Source: Flavobacterium sp. MC2016-06 (GTDB taxonomy: Bacteria > Bacteroidota > Bacteroidia > Flavobacteriales > Flavobacteriaceae). Taken from it: 64,000 nucleotides of DNA. The notes beneath the pieces were generated by a model, which saw only the letters and a list, made by a program, of their open reading frames with translations, was not told the origin of the DNA and searched no databases. Within the stretch, counting starts at the first letter, position 1, and each line of letters begins with the position of its first letter. Both the position numbers and the translations under genes were made by a program. The stretch spans positions 1 to 64,000 of the forward strand of contig NZ_WMID02000020.1 in assembly GCF_009711165.2 (NCBI RefSeq), written 5' to 3'. Of the stretch, positions 45,258-52,903 are shown in pieces.

Positions 45258-45282
45258 CTAACAGGTTTTTAAAACCTGTTAG
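45258..45282. repeat. Palindromic repeat family P1, copy 1
   Basis: CTAACAGGTTTT and AAAACCTGTTAG form a perfect 12-bp palindrome around a single T. Two more copies lie at 45376 and, degenerate, at 46191. Confidence 0.8.
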
Positions 45283-45312
45283 ATTTTCTCAATTATTGTC
45301 TCGTTATGAAAT

Positions 45313-45345
45313 AACTTTGTCAAAGTTCAAAACTTTGATAAAGTT
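45313..45345. repeat. Palindromic repeat family P2, copy 1
   Basis: Two successive AACTTTGNNAAAGTT units (AACTTTGTCAAAGTT, then AACTTTGATAAAGTT) are joined by CAA. A cleaner copy is at 46242. Confidence 0.75.
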
Positions 45346-45375
45346 AATATAGCCAATCTTGATAAATTACGATTT

Positions 45376-45408
45376 AGATCCGACAGGTTTTTAAAACCTG
45401 TTAGATCT
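45376..45408. repeat. Palindromic repeat family P1, copy 2
   Basis: AGATCCGACAGGTTTT and AAAACCTGTTAGATCT form 16-bp arms with two mismatches around a single T. The core equals the copy at 45258. The remainder of 45181-45527 is AT-rich with no gene. Confidence 0.78.
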
Positions 45409-45527
45409 AAAAATATCATTTAGTTTTGTATAAACAAAAATAGGTTTTTATAGGTTAAAACTGTATTATTGTTTATTGATAATTAGTAAAAATTAAAGCT
45501 TAAAAGTCTAATAATTTAAAAGTATTT

Positions 45528-46175
45528 ATGAAAGAAGATATTAAAATTGCAGCCAAGATCACAGCAGCGTCAACCTTAAAGTGGCTGGTAATTGTACTAA
45601 TTGGAAATTTATTTACCTTAACCTGTTTTTTAATTATACTTTTTCAAAACATAAGTTTTGCCGGTGGCGGACATGGAAATGTATATGCTTTTATAATAAA
45701 TTTATTCTTTCACAATACCTGTGGCTTTATTTTACTGGTTGGTGCTCCAATTTTTGCCTTTTTGTATTTTGCAATTGCCAACAAAATTGCAATTCAAACC
45801 ATGATTCATCAGCTTTGGCAAAATAAAATGGGAAGTTATATTGATGCTAAAGTAATTATGATTGTAGATAAATTGGTTGAATCTAACGATTGGACAAGTT
45901 CAACTTCTAATGATGCTATGCTTAGATTAAAACTTTTAGAAGCTAACAGAAGTGATAATGAAAGCTCGAAGATTAAGAAAAAAGTAATTGGTTATATTTT
46001 TGCCAAAATCCAGCTTGATGATATTGATTTTAGTAATCAAGATTTGAAATTCTCAAATGTTGTTTCTACGAAACTGAATAATTTTGTGTCAGAAACTGTA
46101 GAACCTTCATTTTTGTTTTTCTGGTTATTATTGTTTTTTCAATTGCTTTTGATTATTGTGGCTCAATTCTTTTGA
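45528..46175 (+). CDS. Membrane protein of unknown function (215 aa)
   Basis: A hydrophobic protein with about three membrane segments, at roughly 17-42, 55-85 and 190-215. Between them is a charged helical domain (about 95-185: SYIDAKVIMIVDKLVESNDW, LRLKLLEANRSDNESSKIKKK). No family is recognised. It stands alone between two clusters of dispersed palindromic repeats, of which both families (P1 and P2) occur on each side. This may simply reflect repeat accumulation around a non-essential gene, or a once-mobile cassette. Confidence 0.78.
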   Translation: MKEDIKIAAKITAASTLKWLVIVLIGNLFTLTCFLIILFQNISFAGGGHGNVYAFIINLFFHNTCGFILLVGAPIFAFLYFAIANKIAIQTMIHQLWQNKMGSYIDAKVIMIVDKLVESNDWTSSTSNDAMLRLKLLEANRSDNESSKIKKKVIGYIFAKIQLDDIDFSNQDLKFSNVVSTKLNNFVSETVEPSFLFFWLLLFFQLLLIIVAQFF

Positions 46176-46190
46176 TCTATTTTTAAATGT

Positions 46191-46210
46191 AACAGGTTTT
46201 AAAACGGGTT
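46191..46210. repeat. Palindromic repeat family P1, degenerate copy 3
   Basis: AACAGGTTTTAAAACGGGTT keeps the P1 arms with one mismatch. It follows the membrane gene by 15 bp. Confidence 0.6.
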
Positions 46211-46241
46211 AGGTTTTCTTAATTATATTCTGTCCTAAAAA

Positions 46242-46274
46242 AACTTTGTCAAAGTTTTAAACTTTGACAAAGTT
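46242..46274. repeat. Palindromic repeat family P2, copy 2
   Basis: AACTTTGTCAAAGTTT and AAACTTTGACAAAGTT form a perfect 16-bp palindrome around one T. Each arm is also nearly self-complementary, so alternative folds are possible. Confidence 0.8.
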
Positions 46275-46314
46275 GACTAACTACGAGTTTTTATGAAAAT
46301 TAAATCTCTAATCT

Positions 46315-46382
46315 AGCCCCGATGGGAGTGATATCCTTTTATGGCGGGGTTCGCCATAAAAGATTTAACGGACAGCGGGACT
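46315..46382. repeat. Dispersed hairpin repeat, family R1 copy 2
   Basis: The copy begins AGCCCCGATGGGAGTGATAT, has the inner stem CTTTTATGGCG/CGCCATAAAAG and ends GCGGGACT. Outer flanks match the copy at 20150 while the apical stem differs in sequence but not in pairing, a sign of selection for structure. Between here and bshA I see nothing else. Confidence 0.78.
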
Positions 46383-46551
46383 GATGGTCTTGAGAAATAA
46401 AAACGGTCTGCTGCTTAAAAATAAATATCAATTATAAAAGGTTAGTTGTCAATTTTAAAATAGAATTGATCTAAATTTCTCAAAAATCTAACATTTTAAA
46501 AGTTTAATTAAACGCTATTTTTGAGTACTTTCGTAGTATTAAATTTAATAC

Positions 46552-47697
46552 ATGAAAATAGCAATTGTTTGTTATCCGACTTTTGGCGGTAGTGGGGTAG
46601 TAGCCACTGAGTTAGGTCTTGAATTAGCCAGACGCGGACACGAAATACACTTTATTACATACAGTCAGCCGGTAAGGTTGGCGCTTCTGAATCCAAACGT
46701 ACATTATCACGAAGTAAACGTTCCAGAATATCCTCTTTTTCATTATCAGCCTTATGAGTTGGCTTTGTCAAGCAAATTGGTAGATATGGTGAAATTATAT
46801 AAGATTGAAGTGCTTCACGTACATTATGCAATTCCTCATGCATATGCAGGCTATATGGCGAAGCAAATGCTGAAAAATGAAGGGATCAATCTTCCAATGA
46901 TTACTACGCTTCACGGAACAGATATTACGCTTGTTGGAAATCATCCTTTTTATAAACCTGCAGTAACTTTTAGCATTAATAAATCGGATTATGTGACTTC
47001 GGTTTCGCAGAGTTTGAAAGATGATACTTTGAAATTATTCAAAATCAAGAATAAAATCAGGGTAATTCCGAATTTTATTGAGTTAGATAAAATGGCTAAA
47101 GATCCTCTTGCACCTTGTCATCGTTATGTTATGGCTAAGGAAAATGAACGAATTATTACGCATATTAGTAACTTTAGAAAAGTAAAACGTATTCCAGATA
47201 TCATTAAGATTTTCTATAATATTCAGAAAGAAATTCCAGCTAAGTTAATGATGGTTGGTGATGGTCCTGAAAAAGAAAAAGCAGAGATTTTATGTCAGGA
47301 ATTAGGTATTCTTGACAAGGTTATTTTCTTTGGAAACAGTAATGAGATTGATAAAATCTTATGTATGACGGATTTATTTTTACTTCCGTCTGAAACAGAA
47401 AGTTTTGGTTTGGCAGCTTTGGAAGCAATGTCTTGCGGTGTTCCGGTAATTTCTAGTAATTCTGGAGGTTTGCCAGAGGTAAATTTTGAAGGTTTCTCGG
47501 GTTACTTAAGTAATGTTGGAAACGTTGAAGAAATGGCAGTAAATGCTTTGAGAATTTTAAAAGACGATGCCACTTTAAATCAGTTTAAAGCAAATGCTTT
47601 AGAGGTTGCTAAGAAATTTGATATAAAAAATATACTGCCTAAGTACGAAGCTTTGTACCAAAGAGCGATTGATGATTATAAAGTTGAGCAGCATTAA
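46552..47697 (+). CDS. bshA: N-acetyl-alpha-D-glucosaminyl L-malate synthase BshA
   Basis: A 381-residue GT4 glycosyltransferase making the first intermediate of bacillithiol from UDP-GlcNAc and L-malate. Typical segments are the N-terminal IAIVCYPTFGGSGVVATELG, VHYAIPHAYAGYMAKQML, TLHGTDITLVGNHPFY, the nucleotide-binding EKEKAEILCQELG stretch, and the C-terminal LLPSETESFGLAALEAMSCGVPVI. The start matches the family exactly. Bacillithiol is the main low-molecular-weight thiol in this group. A -7-like TATTTTTG lies at 46516-46523 upstream of the ATG. Confidence 0.95.
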   Translation: MKIAIVCYPTFGGSGVVATELGLELARRGHEIHFITYSQPVRLALLNPNVHYHEVNVPEYPLFHYQPYELALSSKLVDMVKLYKIEVLHVHYAIPHAYAGYMAKQMLKNEGINLPMITTLHGTDITLVGNHPFYKPAVTFSINKSDYVTSVSQSLKDDTLKLFKIKNKIRVIPNFIELDKMAKDPLAPCHRYVMAKENERIITHISNFRKVKRIPDIIKIFYNIQKEIPAKLMMVGDGPEKEKAEILCQELGILDKVIFFGNSNEIDKILCMTDLFLLPSETESFGLAALEAMSCGVPVISSNSGGLPEVNFEGFSGYLSNVGNVEEMAVNALRILKDDATLNQFKANALEVAKKFDIKNILPKYEALYQRAIDDYKVEQH

Positions 47698-47719
47698 TTT
47701 TAAATAAAAATAAACGTAA

Positions 47720-48142
47720 ATGAAAAAAGTAATATCGGTTTTAGTCGTTTTTGTTTTAGTTTCTTGTGGAGCCAAAAAAGCGTCAAATACAAGTGCGTTG
47801 TACGAGGTTTTGACTACACAGTCTGATGGCGGCGGTAATATTAAGTTTTTTGAAATTTTGACAGAACCAAATGAAATCAAAATGTTAGAAAACGATCCGC
47901 TTTTGTCTTCTAAAATGAAACATGACGACATCAGTACTTCAAACTATGTTATTCTGAATATGGGGGAGAAAAATACTGGTGGCTATTCTATAGCTGTCGA
48001 AAAAGTAGAAGAAACTGATAAAAACATTATCATTACGGTAAAAGAAAATAGTCCTGCACCAGATGCTATGACAATGCAGGTAATTACATACCCTTATACG
48101 GTGGTAAAAATACATTCTAAGAAACCAATTCTTATTCAGTAA
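47720..48142 (+). CDS. PrcB-like lipoprotein
   Basis: A 140-residue lipoprotein with lipobox LVSC (Cys16). The body has the look of the PrcB C-terminal domain: YVILNMGEKNTGGYSIAVEKVEE, a basic-aromatic strand pair, and IITVKENSPAPDAMTMQVITYPYTVVKI. In spirochaetes PrcB works with the protease PrtP; in Bacteroidota the role is unknown. It lies 22 bp after bshA and ends in a shared bidirectional terminator. Confidence 0.82.
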   Translation: MKKVISVLVVFVLVSCGAKKASNTSALYEVLTTQSDGGGNIKFFEILTEPNEIKMLENDPLLSSKMKHDDISTSNYVILNMGEKNTGGYSIAVEKVEETDKNIIITVKENSPAPDAMTMQVITYPYTVVKIHSKKPILIQ

Positions 48143-48163
48143 TTTTTGGAAATTACAGCATAA

Positions 48164-48201
48164 AAAAAATCCTGTCACTTAACTAAGCGACAGGATTTTT
48201 T
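48164..48201. terminator. Bidirectional terminator
   Basis: AAAAAATCCTGTC (48164-48176) pairs perfectly with 48189-48201. The loop can pair again as CTTA/TAAG. It lies between convergent genes and has A and T runs on either side. Confidence 0.85.
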
Positions 48202-48219
48202 ACATATATAGGTCGGTTT

Positions 48220-48717
48220 TTAGAATTTAAACTTAACTCCTAAACCTACGTCAAATCCAAAATTATCGTCATCATAATATCCAGAACCAATTTCAGGTCT
48301 TACATCCAGAGATAATAAAATAGGCACTTGATCAAATCCGTATTCAATACCAATATCTCCAGCAGCAAAAACATAAGTTCCGTTGTCTTTATATCTTACA
48401 TTACCGTTGTAATAATTGTGATCCCAAGCAGCTAAACCTCCACCAACACCAGCGTACCAGTTAAAACCTTGATCAATGTTCCAAACCCATTGGTAAAGAC
48501 CAACAGCTTTAACAGCATCAACATCGCTGCTGTTTCTCCATCCTAAATCAAATTCAAGTCTGTTGTTTTTAAACAAACCTCTTTGGTACGAAACTTCGCC
48601 TCCAAAACCGTTGTTATCTCCTAATCGTATACCAAGAGCATTTTTAGCAATTTCTTGAGATTGAGCCGTAAATGCTAAACCAATTAGCATAAGGGCAGAT
48701 AAAATTATTTTTTTCAT
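48220..48717 (-). CDS. Small outer-membrane beta-barrel protein
   Basis: A 165-residue protein with a signal peptide (MKKIILSALMLIGLAFTAQSQ) and about eight amphipathic strands ending in the aromatic GLGVKFKF, typical of small OmpA/OmpW-like barrels. Strands include LGIRLGDNNGFGGEVSYQRGL, WNIDQGFNWYAGVGGGLAAW and QVPILLSLDVRPEIG. I use the ATG at 48717, because an upstream ATG at 48741 only adds a short piece before the signal. Function is unknown; homologues serve as structural barrels. Confidence 0.85.
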   Translation of the reverse strand: MKKIILSALMLIGLAFTAQSQEIAKNALGIRLGDNNGFGGEVSYQRGLFKNNRLEFDLGWRNSSDVDAVKAVGLYQWVWNIDQGFNWYAGVGGGLAAWDHNYYNGNVRYKDNGTYVFAAGDIGIEYGFDQVPILLSLDVRPEIGSGYYDDDNFGFDVGLGVKFKF

Positions 48718-48863
48718 AAATAGGTTATTAATTTTTTTCAAATGTACTATTAGTATAAAACTCAGAATGTATATAATTATTTCAAAATTTTATATAATTC
48801 ACATTTGACTCCTTGTTTATGAGGCTTGGCAACTTATTAGAGTAGAATTTAATTCACTAATTA

Positions 48864-49685
48864 TTATTGTTTTAGTATAGAAATAATCAATTGATTGCTT
48901 AAGTTATCTTCCATTTCAAAAAGATTTTCTTCTTCTGTAAAATTACTTTCGGCGTAAGAATATAATTTCCAGCGTTTTTTATGGTATTCTAAAGCGGTAA
49001 GATTCTCAATCCAATCTCCAGAATTTAAGTATAAAGTAGAACCGTGTTTGTTTTCTTTAGTAACAATTTTTGGTTCGTGTATATGTCCGCAGATTACGTA
49101 ATCGTATTTTTTTTCGATGGCTAAGTCTGTTGCAGTAGTTTCAAAATCAGAAATAAACTTAACAGCCTTTTTTACGCTCGCTTTTATTTTTTTAGAAAAA
49201 GAGTAAGGTTCTCTTCCAAGTTTCGCCAAACACCAATTTGCAAAACGATTGGTTAGAATAAGATAATCATAACCCAATCCGCCCAATTTAGCGATCCATT
49301 TAGAATGCTGTACAGAAGCATCAAAAACGTCACCGTGAAAAATCCAAGCCTTTTTATCGTCAAGTTCTAAAACCAATTTATCGACTAAGGCAAAATTTCC
49401 CATATTCATATCGCTGAATTTTCTAAGAATTTCATCGTGATTTCCAGTAATATAATACACTTTCGTGCCTTTAGAAGCCATTCCGATTATTCTTTGAATA
49501 ACTCTTAAATGAGATTTTGGGAAGTAAGATTTTCTAAACTGCCAAGCATCAATTATATCGCCATTTAAGACTAAAGTTTTTGGTTTTATGCTTGATAAGT
49601 AGTTATTTAGCTCTTTGGCGTGGCTGCCGTAAGTCCCCAAATGGACATCTGAAATAATGACCAATTCGACGTTTCTCTTTTTCAA
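48864..49685 (-). CDS. LpxH-like metallophosphoesterase (UDP-2,3-diacylglucosamine diphosphatase-like)
   Basis: A 273-residue calcineurin-like hydrolase. Metal-binding motifs are clear: Asp13 and His15 in ISDVHLGTYG, Asp43 in LNGDIIDAW, Asn82-His83 in TGNHDE, HGDVFD, and the late GHIHEP. In the lipid A pathway, LpxH cleaves UDP-2,3-diacylglucosamine to lipid X. Bacteroidota carry several such proteins, so lipid A synthesis is likely but not certain. It is divergent from aroC. Confidence 0.88.
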   Translation of the reverse strand: MKKRNVELVIISDVHLGTYGSHAKELNNYLSSIKPKTLVLNGDIIDAWQFRKSYFPKSHLRVIQRIIGMASKGTKVYYITGNHDEILRKFSDMNMGNFALVDKLVLELDDKKAWIFHGDVFDASVQHSKWIAKLGGLGYDYLILTNRFANWCLAKLGREPYSFSKKIKASVKKAVKFISDFETTATDLAIEKKYDYVICGHIHEPKIVTKENKHGSTLYLNSGDWIENLTALEYHKKRWKLYSYAESNFTEEENLFEMEDNLSNQLIISILKQ

Positions 49686-49848
49686 TTTTTCTTGATTTGA
49701 AGTTTTACAAATTAAGTGAACTCTAATCGGATTTGTTTTACGAAAAGGTTATCAATTGAACCACAGTTTTAACAAATTGTGACTTTAAAGGAGTTGATGT
49801 TTAGTTCAATATCACAACTTTTAATTTTTTAGTTTAATTCATAAAACT

Positions 49849-49856
49849 TACATTTG
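49849..49856 (+). promoter_or_regulatory. -7 element before aroC
   Basis: TACATTTG fits TAnnTTTG and lies 17 bp before the aroC ATG. No TTG is visible at the best -33 position, only a T run, so only the -7 element is proposed. Confidence 0.4.
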
Positions 49857-49872
49857 CTTAAAACAAATTAAA

Positions 49873-50931
49873 ATGGCAGGAAATAGCTACGGCACACTAT
49901 ATAAAGTAACAACATTTGGAGAATCTCATGGTGAAGCTTTAGGTGGCATTATAGACGGTTGCCCATCAGGAATTGAACTTGATCTGGAAGCAATTGAGGT
50001 TGAAATGTCTCGAAGAAAACCAGGACAATCGGCAATTGTAACACAAAGAAAAGAACCAGACAGCGTTCAGTTTTTATCCGGAATATTTGAAGGTAAAACT
50101 ACCGGAACACCAATTGGTTTCATTATTCCAAATACCAATCAAAAGTCTGATGATTATTCACACATAAAAGATAATTATAGACCAAGCCATGCTGATTATG
50201 TATATGACCAAAAATATGGTTTTCGTGATTATCGCGGCGGCGGAAGAAGTTCTGCAAGAGAAACAGCAAGTAGAGTAGTAGCAGGTGCTATTGCGAAACA
50301 AATGCTGCCAGAAATTAAGATTAATGCTTATGTTTCGTCTGTTGGGCCAATACACTTAGATACGCCTTATCAAGATTTAGATTTTTCAAAAACAGAAAGT
50401 AATCCAGTACGTTGTCCAGATGAAAAATCGGCAGCAATAATGGAAGAATATATTCGTGATATACGCAAGCAGGGAGATACTGTTGGCGGTATTGTATCTT
50501 GTGTAATTCAAAATGTTCCTGTAGGTTTAGGAGAGCCGGTTTTTGATAAACTGCATGCTGAATTAGGAAAAGCAATGCTTTCTATTAATGCAGTAAAAGG
50601 TTTTGAATATGGAAGTGGTTTCTCTGGTTCTGAAATGAAAGGAAGCCAGCATAACGATTTATACAATCCTGACGGAACTACTAAAACAAATCTTTCTGGA
50701 GGAATTCAAGGAGGTATTAGTAACGGAATGGATATTTATTTTAGAGTAGCTTTTAAACCTGTTGCGACTATCATGCAGACACAGGACTCATTAGATAATA
50801 AAGGAAATATTACGCCAATGACTGGTAAAGGCCGTCATGACCCGTGTGTAGTACCTCGCGCAGTGCCTATTGTAGAAGCAATGGCAGCGATTGTTTTGGC
50901 TGATTTTTATTTAATCAACAAAACATATTAA
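49873..50931 (+). CDS. aroC: Chorismate synthase
   Basis: A 352-residue FMN-dependent enzyme that makes chorismate from EPSP, the last common step of aromatic amino acid synthesis. Signatures are [58 protein letters not shown], and the C-terminal [23 protein letters not shown]. Length and start are standard. The symporter gene follows 55 bp later. Confidence 0.98.
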   Translation: MAGNSYGTLYKVTTFGESHGEALGGIIDGCPSGIELDLEAIEVEMSRRKPGQSAIVTQRKEPDSVQFLSGIFEGKTTGTPIGFIIPNTNQKSDDYSHIKDNYRPSHADYVYDQKYGFRDYRGGGRSSARETASRVVAGAIAKQMLPEIKINAYVSSVGPIHLDTPYQDLDFSKTESNPVRCPDEKSAAIMEEYIRDIRKQGDTVGGIVSCVIQNVPVGLGEPVFDKLHAELGKAMLSINAVKGFEYGSGFSGSEMKGSQHNDLYNPDGTTKTNLSGGIQGGISNGMDIYFRVAFKPVATIMQTQDSLDNKGNITPMTGKGRHDPCVVPRAVPIVEAMAAIVLADFYLINKTY

Positions 50932-50986
50932 TAAATTGTAAGGCAGTGAGGGTCTTATATATTAATTATAAACAAAAAACAAATTA

Positions 50987-52270
50987 ATGCAGCAAATTAC
51001 AGAAACCAAAAAAAAGTCATTTCTTTCAGGATTAACGGGGCAGATTTTAATTGCAATGTTCCTTGGAGCTATTTTAGGAATTATATTGCACAATTCGATT
51101 TCGCCAGAAGCTACAGAATCATTTAGTACTAAGATAAAAATGCTTGCGACTGTTTTTATTCGTTTAGTACAAATGATTATTTCGCCTTTAGTTTTTACCA
51201 CTTTAGTTGTGGGAATTGCAAAATTGGGAGATATAAAAACAGTAGGAAGAATTGGAGGAAAAGCACTTGGCTGGTTTTTTACAGCGTCTTTTATTTCATT
51301 ATTAATAGGGTTATTTTATGTAAATGTTCTACAGCCTGGAGTTGGTTTGAAACTAGCTCATGTAGATATGGCATCAGCTTCAGAAGTAACGGCTAAGACT
51401 CAAAATTTGTCTTTCGAAAACTTTGTTGAACATATTGTTCCTAAAAGTATAATTGAAGCAATGGCAACTAATGAAATTTTACAAATTGTAATTTTTTCTA
51501 TTTTCTTCGGATTGGCTGCTGCATCTTTAGGGAATTCTGTGAAACCAGTAATTAATGCATTAGATAAAATATCGCACATTGTTTTAAAAATGGTGAACTA
51601 TGTAATGAATTTTGCTCCAATTGGAGTTTTTGGAGCTATTGCGGCTGTATTCGCTGTAAGAGATGCAGAAGAACTATTAATTACCTATTTTAAATTTTTC
51701 GGTTCTTTTTTACTTGGAATAGGAACTTTATGGCTGGTTTTAATTTTAGTTGGTTTTATTTTCTTAAAAGGAAGAATGGTCGAATTATTAAAACGTATTG
51801 TTGGACCTTTAGCAATTGCCTTTGGTACAACGAGCAGCGAGGCTGTTTTCCCTAAATTAACAGAAGAATTAGAAGCATTTGGGGTTAAAGATAAAATCGT
51901 ATCTTTTATGTTGCCATTAGGTTATTCGTTTAATCTAGACGGAAGTATGATGTATATGACTTTTGCCAGTATTTTTATTGCTCAATTCTATAATGTACAT
52001 TTAGATTTAGGAACACAAATGGCAATGCTTTTGGTTTTAATGTTAACCAGTAAAGGAATTGCAGGTGTACCAAGAGCAAGTTTAGTTGTGGTAGCAGCAA
52101 CTTGCGGTATGTTTAAAATTCCTATTGAAGGAATTGCACTTATTTTACCAATTGATCACTTTTGTGATATGTTTAGAAGTGCAACAAATGTTTTAGGAAA
52201 TGCTTTGGCAACTTCTGTTGTAGGGCAGTGGGAAGATGATAAAGAAGTTGAAATTCCTTCAGAAAATTAA
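50987..52270 (+). CDS. Dicarboxylate/amino acid:cation symporter (DAACS/GltP family)
   Basis: A 427-residue inner-membrane carrier for dicarboxylates or acidic amino acids with Na+ or H+. Eight transmembrane helices and two re-entrant loops are suggested by hydrophobicity. The serine-rich loop is AFGTTSSEAVFPKLTEEL, transmembrane segment 7 carries the NLDGSMMYM ion site, and the second hairpin is LTSKGIAGVPRASLVVVAATCGMF. The final helix has FCDMFRSATNVLGNALATSVV. It cannot be assigned to glutamate or C4-dicarboxylates by sequence alone. A terminator follows. Confidence 0.93.
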   Translation: MQQITETKKKSFLSGLTGQILIAMFLGAILGIILHNSISPEATESFSTKIKMLATVFIRLVQMIISPLVFTTLVVGIAKLGDIKTVGRIGGKALGWFFTASFISLLIGLFYVNVLQPGVGLKLAHVDMASASEVTAKTQNLSFENFVEHIVPKSIIEAMATNEILQIVIFSIFFGLAAASLGNSVKPVINALDKISHIVLKMVNYVMNFAPIGVFGAIAAVFAVRDAEELLITYFKFFGSFLLGIGTLWLVLILVGFIFLKGRMVELLKRIVGPLAIAFGTTSSEAVFPKLTEELEAFGVKDKIVSFMLPLGYSFNLDGSMMYMTFASIFIAQFYNVHLDLGTQMAMLLVLMLTSKGIAGVPRASLVVVAATCGMFKIPIEGIALILPIDHFCDMFRSATNVLGNALATSVVGQWEDDKEVEIPSEN

Positions 52271-52295
52271 ATGCAAGAAGTGAAATTTTTATATA

Positions 52296-52332
52296 AAAAG
52301 CCGTAATAGTTTATTTATTACGGCTTTTTTGT
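52296..52332 (+). terminator. Terminator after the symporter gene
   Basis: AAAAGCCGTAATA (52296-52308) pairs with TATTACGGCTTTT (52316-52328) around a seven-base loop; more T follow. Confidence 0.88.
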
Positions 52333-52401
52333 ATGCTTAGTATTTTGTTTTTTAAGTTCAAATAAAAAAATGAACCTAATAACTTATTGGAATTTTAAAG
52401 C

Positions 52402-52524
52402 TTAAGCTACTTTTCCCTTTCTTAATTCCTCAGATTCAGGTGCGTCTCCTCCTTGGATTGCTTTTTGCTGTGTTTTAGTCAATGTTTCAGTTTCTTTTGC
52501 TGATTTTAAAAAATTTTCTAACAT
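52402..52524 (-). CDS. Gly-Gly leader peptide gene (putative RiPP/bacteriocin-type precursor, 40 aa)
   Basis: A 40-codon ORF on the minus strand starts MLENFLKSAKETETLTKTQQ, continues KAIQGG and ends with an 18-residue acidic-to-basic tail from DAPESEELR. The amphipathic leader followed by Leu/Ile-x-Gly-Gly is the pattern recognised by peptidase-containing ABC exporters, and similar precursors are common in Bacteroidota. There is no Cys, Ser-rich or Trp core, so the modification class cannot be guessed. No maturation enzyme or exporter lies next to it, and it is transcribed away from the hybrid kinase. The region 52525-52876 upstream holds nothing else I can support. Confidence 0.7.
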   Translation of the reverse strand: MLENFLKSAKETETLTKTQQKAIQGGDAPESEELRKGKVA

Positions 52525-52876
52525 GTTTTTTTGGTTTTTAAGTACTTCAATCTCAAAAAGAACACTTGAAGCTTGTGTTTGTTAATATTGTTAAAAATAG
52601 TAATATTTTTTAGTTGTTTTGCTTCTTTTTAAAATATTTTAGGGTAAATAGTGTTATACTTTTCAGAATATTCTTTGTTGTGTAATATTTTATGGTCTTT
52701 TGAGACTTATTTATATTAAGAATACTAAATTAGTCGTGTTAGAAATTTAGAATCAATAAATGATTCAAAAAGATCTTCTTGCGTATTCTGAACCTTGAGA
52801 TTAAAAGTATAATGTATTGATTATGAATTTTTTTCTTATTAAATAAATACTATTATTTTGTATTATTATAATAATG

Positions 52877-52884
52877 TATATTTG
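52877..52884 (+). promoter_or_regulatory. -7 element before the hybrid kinase gene
   Basis: TATATTTG matches the Bacteroidota -7 consensus and lies 19 bp before the ATG. A TTTTG ends 16 bp upstream of it, shorter than the 19-bp spacing seen elsewhere in the window. Confidence 0.45.
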
Positions 52885-52903
52885 ATTAACCTACTTCCAA
52901 ATT

